Below are positions 35,872 to 47,500 of a stretch of DNA of 64,000 nt, one piece after another (positions within the stretch are counted from its first letter, which is position 1; the number at the start of each line of letters is the position of its first letter). Source of the DNA: Solea solea (taxonomy: Eukaryota > Chordata > Actinopteri > Pleuronectiformes > Soleidae). The notes under the pieces were generated by a model. The model did not search any database. It saw only the letters and a program-made list of their open reading frames with translations, and was not told the origin of the DNA. Where the stretch lies: assembly GCF_958295425.1 (NCBI RefSeq), contig NC_081154.1:496001-560000 (forward strand). The letters are read 5' to 3'. The translations under genes and the position numbers were made by a program.

Positions 35872-37053
35872 TCTGATTTACTTAATAATAGTCACACCTG
35901 TCGTGTTGGCGGTCAAAAATGTCCACCATAGGAAATGAATGGGGCAAAACTGTTTTCATGTGCATTAAACAAAGGAAAACAGTCCTTTATAAACACCCTC
36001 TTACAGACCTACGAGCTTTCTTTGTCTTTTGCACTTTGACTACTAGTTGGTACACTACATTGTTCATGGTTTTAAAACACAATGTTATGATGATTTATTT
36101 CAATTTTTGTGTCGTCAAACTACACAGATCACATTAGACTGTAAAACAGTGAAATAAGGAACACTGGAGAAAGGTTTAATCCACCCTCCAGATGACACTG
36201 ATTATCCACAGATTAGAGCCTCATTCTGTGTGTTGTTTTCTTTTTTATGAAAACGTCAGATTACGCCACCTGTTTTTGTCCAACAACTCCTTTTTTGTGA
36301 TCTTTTTCTGGCAAATCTCAAAGGGCTTTGAATGGTTAAAACAGTAAGATGGGCCTGTAATAACTTTATAAATATATAAATAAATGAATCTAACGACAGC
36401 CGACCATTTGCTACGCCCTGTCCTGCTCATAGCTGTAGAGAATCTCCATGAGAGAGCGATACATGGATGTTGTTGGCACTTGTCTTTGGTGCCTCTGACG
36501 GATTTTTCCATTTCTAAAGACGTTTTGTGGGTTACAAAGCACAATCAATAAAAAATATATATATATATGTATATTCTGTTCTGTTTAGTTTGAATAGTGA
36601 CGACAAGCTTGTTTAGTTCCTAAAGCAATGGTGAGGTTTTTTTTTGCTTCCAGTAGACGATTGTAAATAAGCTATTTTAGAAGCAGTTACTCTGGACAAG
36701 TCTGTACTGGATGGACTTTGTATTAGACATGTCTGTTTTCAATAGATTCTTTTAAAAAGATATTTAAGAAAAAAAAACACATCTATAAAATCATCACTGT
36801 TTCGTGAGTTCAGCATAGAAAAATCCACTTAACCAAGTATTTGACAGGATCAATTAATACTATTACTGTGTGTCTTTGCAAAAAAAAAACAACAAAAAAA
36901 ACTGTTTGTAGAAGGAAAAATGTGAATGAATGTGTTGTTGAAAACAGAAAATATACCACTGTTCATATTTGGATGTAGACTGTGTTCCATTGACCTCAGA
37001 CGAGTCCAAGATCATGGAGATGGAAATTATACTTCTTGTCAAACTACTTGTCA

Positions 37054-37059
37054 AATAAA
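37054..37059 (+). terminator. Candidate polyadenylation signal of shisa6
   Basis: AATAAA about 2.4 kb after the stop codon, with GT-rich sequence downstream at 37107-37122. An earlier AATAAA at 36547-36552 is an alternative. Confidence 0.4.
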
Positions 37060-37534
37060 AACATCCATATTTTTCTAAAACATTCATGAGCGTCGCTCCG
37101 GAGACGACTGTGTTGTGTGTTTCTTAACCTAATTATTGAAATGTGGTGATTTTGTTGTACTAAAATTTTGCATGTGTGTTTACAGGTTTATTTACATAAA
37201 ACCTGAGTAATGTATGGTATACTGGGTATAAGTAGTGGTCGAGTAAAGTTAAAAGTACAATATTTTCTCTAGAAAAATGTGATTGGTGTTTACATCCATG
37301 TTAAAAGTCCGATTTTAGTCAGACTAAGACAATAATTTGGTTTTCTTAATGCCATGTAAACGATCAAAACTAAAATCAAACAAGTCTTAGTCAGACTATC
37401 ATACCTGGATAATGGAATTCATGGTTACTCCTGCATGTTTACGTTTAGTCAGACTGGAGTTGGACTCAGTGTTCTGCCGCAATGAACATACAAGAGATAT
37501 TGGTGTGACAGATACTCTCTCTCTCTCTATGTGT

Positions 37535-37676
<142 letters not shown>

Positions 37677-38993
37677 CCACTTTCACATGCCTAAAGACAG
37701 TTGCTCGAGTCAGTTTAAACCAAAGAGGTGGACAGCAATAATAAAGACAAGGATGATATAGTTGGAAATGTCTCTAATGAATTTGCTTGAATTGAAGCCA
37801 GTATAACAGTTCCTTAATGTGATGTGTGCAGATTATGGTTGGACATTTCTTACACATTTCACCTCTAAATGAGACCAGTTTTCCCAACAAACTCCTTGTT
37901 TTACTCGGACGAGCAGCAGAGGTTTGCTGCATGATGGGAGACGCAGTTCGTTTTTAGAGCTTGAATCTAAATCTACATATTTTATTCCGTCTGCCGTCCA
38001 CAACGTTTCTTTTTAGAGAGAATTTGCAGTTTTCATTTGAAAACTCTGGGGCTGAGTTTGGAGTCTGGACAGACAGAAACTGAAATCTTTGAAAACAGTG
38101 ACATTTTAACCAACACTGACTTTCTGATTAGTTCTTATCAGCTACAGCTGGAATATCAATTGTAAACAAAAAGCCCCTGAAAGGTCACATGATACAAACC
38201 TGAGACGTAGATCATTTATGGCGTCTTCAAATAAAACCACAGTCGTGTGGACAAAGCCTGATATCTCGCTCTCGGCTGCTTCGACACTTGATCATACAGT
38301 TTTCATCCATGTGTGCGCCGCTAACGTTAGCTTCACTTTGGCATCTGACAGATTATGTTGGACTTTAGTGACGGTCAGTGCAGTTTAATCAGACCTGCTT
38401 TAAATTCATGGAAGTCTGTGAGTGTGAAGGAAGATTCTCACGGCAAACAACAGAGTCTGATATCACACTCTGCACAAACACACAAGGAAGGATGGAAGGT
38501 AAGGAGGGAAGGAATGATGATGTTTGGCTTTTCCAATTTACGCCGCTGCTCCTTTAGCACATCAGCATTTAAATGAAAATATGAGTCTGCAATCAAAAAA
38601 ACAGATGTGAGGACGGGGGAGCAGCTGAAGCATGAGGGGAAAGATGGCGACGATAAACACTGGAACCTGAGGAGGAAACTGACCGAGACCGTTTTAATCA
38701 CAACTCCAACCTGTTTCTGTCCCGTTTATACAAACACTATCCATTTTTTCCCTAGTCGACCTTGAGTTTAAGAGTTTTGCTCCTCAGTAAAATGTGGTTT
38801 TTATCTTCCTGAAAAGAGAAAAGTCAAATCTGTCTTAAATAATCTCTTAAGAAGAGACAAAAAAGTCATATTGACGTAGTTCTTACTTTTTCTATCGTAG
38901 CGAGTCATGAGAAAACATCGACTGGACCATGGTCTTCCCCGTCTCTCGCAGTAAAACGTTGTGACAATGCGATAGGTGTACAATTGGTGTACG

Positions 38994-39465
38994 GTAGATG
39001 TGAGATAAATGTGTGATAGTTGTGTGATAGATGTGAGATAAATGTGTGATAGTTGTGCGATAGATGTGAGATAAATGTGTGATAGTTGTGCGATAGATGT
39101 GAGATAAATGTGTGATAGTTGTGCGATAGATGTGAGATAAATGTGTGATAGTTGTGCGATAGATGTGAGATAAATGTGTGATAGTTGTGTGATAGATGTG
39201 AGATAAATGTGTGATAGTTGTGCGATAGATGTGAGATAAATGTGTGATAGTTGTGTGATAGATGTGAGATAAATGTGAGATAGTTGTGCGATAGATGTGA
39301 GATAAATGTGTGATAGTTGTGCAATAGATGTGAGATAAATGTGTGATAGTTGTGTGATAGATGTGAGATAAATGTGAGATAGTTGTGCGATAGATGTGAG
39401 ATAAATGTGCGATAGTTTTGCGATAGATGTGAGATAAATGTGTGATAGTTGTGCGATAGATTTGC
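38994..39465. repeat. 33-bp minisatellite, about 14 copies
   Basis: The unit is atgtgagataaatgtgtgat followed by agttgtgcgatag. Because 33 is a multiple of three and the unit has no stop on one frame, the minus strand stays open as an 11-residue repeat (HNYHTFISHLS); this is not evidence of a gene. Confidence 0.95.
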
Positions 39466-39499
39466 GGTAAAAGTCTTATTTTAAGGTTTACAGTGATTT

Positions 39500-39675
39500 G
39501 TTCTGCAGCCCATGACCAAGTGGAAAGGGAACTTGGTTTGTAACTAAGGGGTAAGGGTTGCCAGTTTGAGTCCCGACCAGGTCAAAAAGGCCGCCCACTA
39601 ATCCTAATTCCAGAAAGGTTTCTAGTAGAGGAGGGGTTAAATGCAGAGAAGGAATTTCCCTACAGGGATTAATAA
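39500..39675 (+). mobile_element. SINE-like teleost repeat
   Basis: gtttgagtcccgacc resembles a box B, and the tail reads aatgcagagaaggaatttcc then ctacagggattaataaaata, a tail I know from abundant percomorph SINEs. Confidence 0.6.
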
Positions 39676-41660
39676 AATACAAACATAAAACCCCTCAAAT
39701 ATAATTCATAATCAGCTCTTTTTTCCTCCTGATCGATGATCAATAACTCAGTCTGGTCTCTTGATTTCAGTTTTCTTTGGGACGTATAAAAAAAACATTA
39801 ACACATGACGAACATAATCTTCACAAATATGAGTCAAATTAAAGTAAAGACTGAATTTAAGTGCTGGAAAATGAAAAAAGGACAATAACTGCATCTTTAC
39901 TTATTAAACACACCAGCGCCAGCTTGAGTGTGGATGGAGATAATCGCTGCCATAATGAGTCACAGTCGGCTCCGAACATGGACACAGTGGGTGCTGTGTC
40001 TCTCTGTGTCTCTCTGTCTCTCTGTCTCTCTGTGTCTCTGTCTTCATCTGCAGCCCCAGTTCTTCGTGATAATCCACACATTTGTGTTTAAGCACAGATG
40101 CCACATTCAGATAAACATTTCATTAGCGTCTCATGTGCTCACAGTTCATCGCCGCAGTGTCCTGCCCGAGCCAAAAAACTAAAGAAAAGATGCTGGAAGA
40201 TGTCGGAACATTACGAGGAGCGCAAGGGCAACGTATTGTCCTGAGATTATAGCGGGATTGTGAGCAGCTAATCTGAGTTACACAAGTTTTCATCAGAACA
40301 TTGTTTAGTTTTGTTTAGTGAGGAGTCGCTGCAGCACTTTTGTCAGCGCCGAGAGACTGAGGGGAATTGAAGGAGGAGTGGTGGACACTTTGGGCCTCAT
40401 TCATTCATTCATTTAACTCATACACTATACTTTCAACTTTCTCTATATTATTAGAGAAAGATCAGATTTAAAAGCAAAGTGCTTTTTAAGAATTACGAGT
40501 AAACATTGTTGAGTTTCTCCACAACATTTTGATAAAAAGCAAAGACCGTTAAAGAGATAAAATGTCATGTACTAATCAGCAGAACTGCGACTGAATGTAT
40601 TTTCAGTTTTCAGAATGAACTTTTACCTACAAAATGTTCTCGTTACTTCCAGCTGAGATAGAAATACAAATATCAATCATCGCGTTTCTTCTCTTTTAAT
40701 TCTTCTTCTTTGGCTGAAACTGAAACACATGAAACTAGCTAGCTAGCTAGCTAGCTTGTGAGGGGTTTTCTCAGTTCTCCAGGACCAGGGAGTTCTGGTC
40801 AAGATAGAAACTACTTCCTTTTAGCTTTTACTGTATATTACTGTATATTCTGTGGTGAGTTTTATATCTGAAATTGTTTTGTACTATTTGTGCTGCTATG
40901 TTGACCAGAAGTCTCCAGAAGAAGAGATCTTGTATCTCAATGGGACGTATAAATAAAAAGAACAACAACCTTGATGGATAACGTTGCTCATAGAAAACAA
41001 GTATAAAAGGTGAGTTTCAGGGAAAAGCTTGAAAGGAACTGGGATATTTTGCCGTACGAACTTTTCCGTACTCAGAGGAACAAGGAAACGTGTTGTTGAA
41101 TGTGGGCGTGACCTGTTATTTTGACTTGTTATCGATAGTTTGGAGTGTTTCCACGATATTTTCACGAAAGCAAACTCATGAATGTTGGAAGTGCCGCACA
41201 AAAAGACTTACATTGACTAGAAGGAATAGACAAAATGGAAGCCAGAATAAAACAGGTGCATAACCAATAATACCTTAAGAATACATTCTTTTTACCTTTT
41301 AAAAAAACTTTTATGCCTAAAAAATGTAAGTTTGTAAAGCAACGATTTTACATCACAGCGCACAGTGATGTTGTTGATCCACTGCTGCCTACGTGAGTAC
41401 GTTTAAATATGTCGTTTTTGAAAACACTACTCTGGATTCAGCGCAGTGACACAAACTGACCACACGAGGCAGCACTTACACTGTGAGCTAAAATTGCTTA
41501 ATTTCTCAATGGAGTTTGGTTTCAGTCACAGGGCCATGTTTCCTCAGAGTCTAGAGGAGTTAGATTAGATTTAATGAATCTACATTATGAGATAAAGATT
41601 ATAATGCAATTACAGGGCAATAACTACAAGAAATGTATCAGCTTCTTACTCGACTTTCTC

Positions 41661-42006
41661 CCCCCCCTCCTCCTCCTCCTCCTCCTCCTCCTCCTCTTCC
41701 TCCTCCTCCTCGCCATCGCGCCTCTCGGTCTCTGAGCACTTTTGTTAAGATTCACCAATAACCACGGAAATGAGACGCTAGGGAAACCTGGGCTGAGGAA
41801 GCAAAGACAGGAGTAGAAGGATAGAGGAGGGAAGGAGGGACAATGTTTCAGAATTGGCTTGTTCTGTTCATGTTGATATATATATAAAAATATAACTGTT
41901 ATATGCACTTTCTGCTCCAGGTTTTCTTTAATCTCACATGAGGAGAAAGGAGTGAAGTGGAGGTGGAGGAGGAGGAGGAGGAGGAGGAGGAGGAGGAGGA
42001 GGAGGA
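41661..42006. repeat. Inverted pair of TCC and GGA trinucleotide tracts
   Basis: A (TCC)n-rich tract (41663-41712) and a (GGA)n tract (41954-42006) on the same strand are about 240 bp apart and complementary in inverted orientation, so they could pair as a hairpin. Confidence 0.85.
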
Positions 42007-42368
42007 GTTGGTGTAAAGGCTTTGAGAAGAGGAGGCAGGAGCGTGTGACTGGTAACGGGAGATAGGCGAACGACTGCATATTGGCACTAAAATGAGACAT
42101 ATTGTAAAATATGTGGAAATAAACCACGCGCACAATCTGGGACGACGCGATAAAACATCTTTACTCAGGGAGGAGGAGGAGAGAGAGAAAAAAGTCAAAA
42201 ACATTTAGTCTTAAACGACTCGCACGCTCATAAAAGTCCACGCACTTTACGATCAGTTACGACGTGATTATGGGATTAGATAATAGTCATATAGTGTAGG
42301 TCGCTTTTTGGGTTTTTTTCCTTGCAGATTTGGAGTCAGTGAAATGTGTGAAATCATTCCCTGTGTTT

Positions 42369-42374
42369 TTTATT
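42369..42374 (-). terminator. Weak candidate polyadenylation signal of the dynein gene
   Basis: AATAAA on the minus strand about 800 bp past the stop codon. I saw no AATAAA closer in 42375-43173 and no clear GT-rich element, so the call is weak. Confidence 0.2.
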
Positions 42375-43173
42375 CCACAACAAGCAGCTACAGATTTATC
42401 ACACCTCCTCATAAAGTGACTCACACATACATGAGACCACAGACACTTACAGGAAATTAGCATTTTTATAACTTAGCAACAGACACAGACTCACAATGTG
42501 AGTTCCAGTGAGCCACAAACTTTACTTCATAAAAGTTATATAAAAACTATGTTTGCTACTTTATCACCACGTTAAAAAGCCTTTTTCAAGCTGGAAACAT
42601 AAGTTTGACACTCGCTGCAGCAAACTCCACAGAGAAGTTATTAATCGTCGTGTGTAAAGTCAGCTCATGTACACCAGCACATGTCTATGATATGTTGAGA
42701 ATAAGTTGACGACTTTATCTCAACTTTCGTGGTAAGAAAATGTTACTTAGTGAAACCTTTCGCTCTCCTGCTTTGCTCTATTTTGACTTTGGTGTTTAAA
42801 ATCACAAACTCACTACATGAGGAGGCAGTAGACCAACAAGTCCTGTGTCTTCACAAGCTACAGTAGACCATTCTCTCTATGGAGTTTGGTGCAGGAGATT
42901 GAGCGGTTAGAAAACTGGAATTTCCAGGTAGAAAAGTCTGTTTTATGCCGAGGTAAACGTGCAGATATTAAGATATTATTGACTTGATTAAGTGTGTATA
43001 TTTTATAAGGTTAGCCTTTAGTTAAGTGTCTTTTTAAGCAGTATTTACACACATTGTGTGTAATAACTCACACACACTGTGGAAAATGTTTTGAATGACT
43101 TAAAAATATCAATCATTAAAATATTTGACCCTGTTGGCACCGTCAACATCTTGACATTTAAATAAAACTAAGG

Positions 43174-43401
43174 TCAGATCTGCAGGAGTAAGGCCACTCC
43201 AGCTAGCGTCCACTTGGACGGGTTGTCTTTGGTCTTCAGGTTGAAGGTCCACACGTACGTGGGTCCCCGCTGACGGGTCTTGTAGACGGGACACGGGTAC
43301 GTGCTCTTGCTCTCCCTCTTGTCCACGGGGACGGCTCTGATGAAGATGACCGGCACGGACGGGGTGAGCTCTTTGAGACGTGCGTCCACAATTAAGCCGG
43401 A
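43174..43401 (-). CDS. dnah17: Dynein heavy chain last coding exon (75 codons plus stop)
   Basis: Acceptor ctgactcctgcag; stop TGA at 43176-43174. It encodes [20 protein letters not shown], then [40 protein letters not shown] and [15 protein letters not shown]. This is the complete C terminus of a beta-class axonemal heavy chain, with no sign of truncation. Confidence 0.95.
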   Translation of the reverse strand, partial: SGLIVDARLKELTPSVPVIFIRAVPVDKRESKSTYPCPVYKTRQRGPTYVWTFNLKTKDNPSKWTLAGVALLLQI

Positions 43402-44460
43402 CTGCAGGAGTCAGAGAGACAGACGGAGACAGACAGGGAGAGACGGAGCGTGGGGAGGACGAGGTGGAGAAGTTAGTTATAAATGAAAACTTCCCTCACA
43501 AACAATCTTTTATGCTTGTGATGAAACACAGTCTGCGTTAAAGCTAGCGATAGCAGGCCACACCTTCCCATCGAGCACAGGAAGCAACTACAGCTGCTAT
43601 CATTTTATTTTCTTATTTGACTTTCTGTTACACCCATTCTGTTTTTAAGTTTCCTTAAGTAAGTAACATTTCATTATTAAGAACTTATTATTCCTGTTGA
43701 CATTACAATTATTATTTTTTAATAAGTTAACTAACTAATAAGGAGAATATAAGTATCATAGCAAGATTAGGGTTTGGTGAGTTCACTGCCGTCACTCTAA
43801 CGTTTCATCAGGAACTTTTGTCGGAAGGAAAGTCGGACATATTGTGTTATTGCTTTAGATTAGATTATTATAAATATTATTCTCATTATTATTGGAGGTG
43901 ACAGTGTCAGAAGTCATGAAGCATGAAGAACCGCTTATTTTAGAGACGGGGTTAGCGTCCATAAAAGCTCTACAGCGCCCCCAACAGTAGGGTCAAGTGT
44001 CTTCACTCAGTGACTTCACTGTCTCTGTAAAATGTATTTCTTCACCATTCTTTTTGATGCAGCACGGCGTCGGCCATTTTACAAAAGATTATTATTACAC
44101 ATGAAATGTAAATTCTAATATTCTCCATGATGAAAAGTGTTGTTTATCACATGAACTCAGTCAACACTCACAAACATCATCTCATCATTATTGATCAACA
44201 GGTTCATTAATGATTGGGAATCTTTTACTTTTACTCTCGTGTGCTGTTCACACGGCTCTGGCCTTGAGGCGGAGAGAAGGACGCAGTGAGGAAGATGATG
44301 GTGATGAAGAGGAGAAGCTGCCCCGGCCTGTTTGTCCGACCGTCTGTCTGTCAGCGTCGACAACTTTAATGAAGGAGAAAAAAGGGGGGGAGCTCTCTTC
44401 TAAAGTGTTCAAGTGCAAACTCGGCACATTCCCTAATTAAGAAGTCTACGGGGAAGCTGC

Positions 44461-44523
<63 letters not shown>

Positions 44524-47500
44524 TATATATATATATATATGAACTTACTTTACTTAACTCACATTAAAGGAGCACTCTGAGGTTAGTGGACCTAGCTGTT
44601 AGCTTAGCATCCGTCATCAGAGTACTGTACTTTTACTCCACTACATTTCCTGTTTAAAACCAGGAGAAGAAGAGTTGGTATTATGGTCTGTATTTATACA
44701 GAGCTTTTGCAGTCTTGATGAGATGTGTTACACTACAGTTTTCACCCATTCACACATACTGAAGTAAAACTCACCATGACAGGTTGCTGTGTGTTTAAAT
44801 ATATAAGGAATGCGATGATTTCAATTCTTAAAATCAGCTTAATAAAGTAAAAGAAGACGAATATTAGGTTGAACAGGAGTTCACTTGTTTTTTTCTAGTT
44901 TTAAGGAACATTACAGTCTGAAGTTTTATGAAGATTCATGTTCATAGAATATTTGGCTAATTTGAAGTCGGGCTGTTTCTGCAGTGATAAGCTGTGATGT
45001 ATTTGCTGACATTTCTTTTTTAAATGGCGGAGCTCATTGAAGTTAATTTTTTGTAAACTGAGGAAATATTTTCCAAGTTCTGTCTAATTTGTTTTGCATG
45101 AAATTAACGTCCCCCTCTAATAGTAGTTGTCGTTCTAATTGCTTAGCAAGAGTGATCTCTTCATTTTCCCGTATGATATCGTCAAACGTGCTACCTGGGT
45201 GTCCCAGCGTGCGCCCTCCATGTACAGCCCGTGTACGTACGCCCCTTCACGTGGAGGAGAACTGAAGTCTTCGCGGTTCTTCTTGGTGACATCACACTGA
45301 AGGACCATGCTGTCCAGAGGCCACTCATTCCTGTCACACACACACACACACACATGAATATTTACCATATATAAGCGTTTTCTAATCAGATCCACATGAG
45401 TGAAAGCCAAACCTACCTGCGAGCCATCGCCTGCATGATGGCGGTGAGGAAGGACTGCGGGTTGAAGAAGCCCGCGAGCCACACCACTGAAGGTAAGCTG
45501 AAGTCTGTGGACCAGGATTCCAGCTCCTTGATCCGGACGAGGAGGTCAGTGAACCACAGAGCCAAGCTGGACATGGAGGGGTACGCCCGCTTGGTCCAGT
45601 TGTCGGGCACCATGTCCAGGAAAATGGCATTGTGAAGGTTCTCCATGTCGCTGGTCATTGTTAATTCTCCCTAAAAAAACGATGGAAGTCCAGGTGAAAA
45701 CATGACGAGCTGCGTGTGCTACATGTTTTGTGTATTGTTGTGGTATTATGTGCTGTATTTCAGCAGATGTGAATTAGCTCAAAGCTTTAGTGTGGTACAG
45801 TAAATGATCACATATATGTTGTAACTGTACGCGCTCCCTTTGACATAAAATTAAGTAATTCAAATAGAAGAAAAAAACTAGATTTTGTAGATCAGAGCAT
45901 TTGGCGGGGATAATAGCTAGCGAGCAAGCTAATTGCTGAAATCACGCAAGTCAGTCTTAACAGCTCTCTATGCTAGCTAGCATGCTAACAACAGAAGAGA
46001 TTTTCTGTTTTTTTACTCAACTGTACTCTGTGGTTATTTTACAAGATGCCAATAAAACACATACTGTACACTTTTAGGTTACTAATAGGTGTATAACCAC
46101 TAATTGCTAACATACAAATAAGTACAAGCCACCGTTAACAGCCCTCTATGCTAGTTAGCGTGCTAATTACAAGGGCAGTTCAACAATAGAAAGATATTTA
46201 ATGTTTTATTTCACCGTTCACCGTGTTACAGTTGTTCTTATGATGTTAAAAGTGTACAAGGGATTTTAATACAACTGCTCTGATGAAAAAGGCGGGACTG
46301 TGGGCTGCTAGAAAGCTAATTGCTAACATCCAAATTGGTGCAAGTCAGTCTTAACAGCTATCTTGCTAGCTAGCATGCTTACATTACATGTTTAATTTGA
46401 AGTTGTTGTTCTTATAAAGATAAAACTAATTAAATGAAGTGTAAAGTTGATTTAAAAACGACACTATCCATGTTCACACTGGTTCACATTAAATTGTGTA
46501 TTCACCATTTCATTCTTTTGGCTCCCAGGACATAGAATGATGATTTGAAGTACAGCAAATATTCTGTGATATTCTATGATATTCTATCACAGAATAGCTT
46601 CCAACATCCAACGCTAAAACCAAACAACACTGAGTAAATGAGGAGTTTGCTCTGGTGCATTTGTGGACATTAAACAGTCAGTGCAATTGTACAACATCTA
46701 TAAAAGGCGGGAATAAAGCGGCGTGACGAGCTGAGTTGGATGAGAGTTTGACAGACGACAGAGAATCCTCTGCTCTCTGTAACGAGAGGCTGCAGATTCG
46801 TTTATATAATGAAGACATCAGCGGGAAAAAGGTTATTGTGTTTTGCCACAAACTAATGTTTGAATTGAATTAAACAATCAAATGACGTGTAATCGAAGCT
46901 GCAATGGACAGTTTATGTCACACACACACACACACACACACTCTGCCGCTGACTCCGTCTTCCGTCCTGTTTCCCGATCCCGGGCGGATGATATCAGTTT
47001 TAATTAAGACGAGTGCTCCCGGAGAGAGCGCACCCACTTTGTCTTTGTCGGGAAGGAACACGGGAGTTAAACGTGTCACTTCCTGTTTGCCTCCGTGAGC
47101 CAAACATCAGACTCGACAGCTTCCAGCCGCATTAGATCTTGCAGCAGCGGTAACAAACCCTCAGAAAACCAGCGGTGCATATATATATATATATATAAAC
47201 CTGGAGATGAACACAGCCAGATAAGGGGGAACGTGCTGCTGCGAGATAGCAGAGAGTAATGAGAGCGTGCGGGAGCGAAGCAGTCCTTCACCTGCTGATA
47301 CTGGAGCTGATGTATAGATATCCATATGTTAACACTCATAATGATTCTTTTATTCAGGCGATGCAGCTTTATCTCCATCTGAGAGTCAACCTTCCACCTC
47401 CTCCGTATCGTCCTCATCTATCCGTTCAGTTTGTGTGATGACATGATTTACTGATTCCAGTGATCAATGTGAAATGGTAAATGAGTCTGTATTTATATAG

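Larger units (their letters stand above)
34677..37080 (+). other. shisa6: shisa6 3' UTR (inferred extent)
   Basis: Sequence after the TAA holds no continuing frame. Two AATAAA signals on the plus strand are candidates, 36547-36552 and 37054-37059; the second is followed about 50 bp later by a GT-rich stretch (gtgttgtgtgtttctt), a plausible downstream element. The stretch includes a DNA transposon (34954-35673) and telomere-like repeats (about 35830-35871). The 3' end is inferred only from these signals. Confidence 0.5.

Noticed and set aside
38905..39324. 139-codon minus-strand frame of 11-residue repeats
   Set aside because: Produced by the 33-bp minisatellite; no start context, no splice partners.
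41624..42204. Minus-strand frames with poly-Leu, poly-Ser and poly-Arg
   Set aside because: They translate the TCC/GGA tracts; no conserved sequence.
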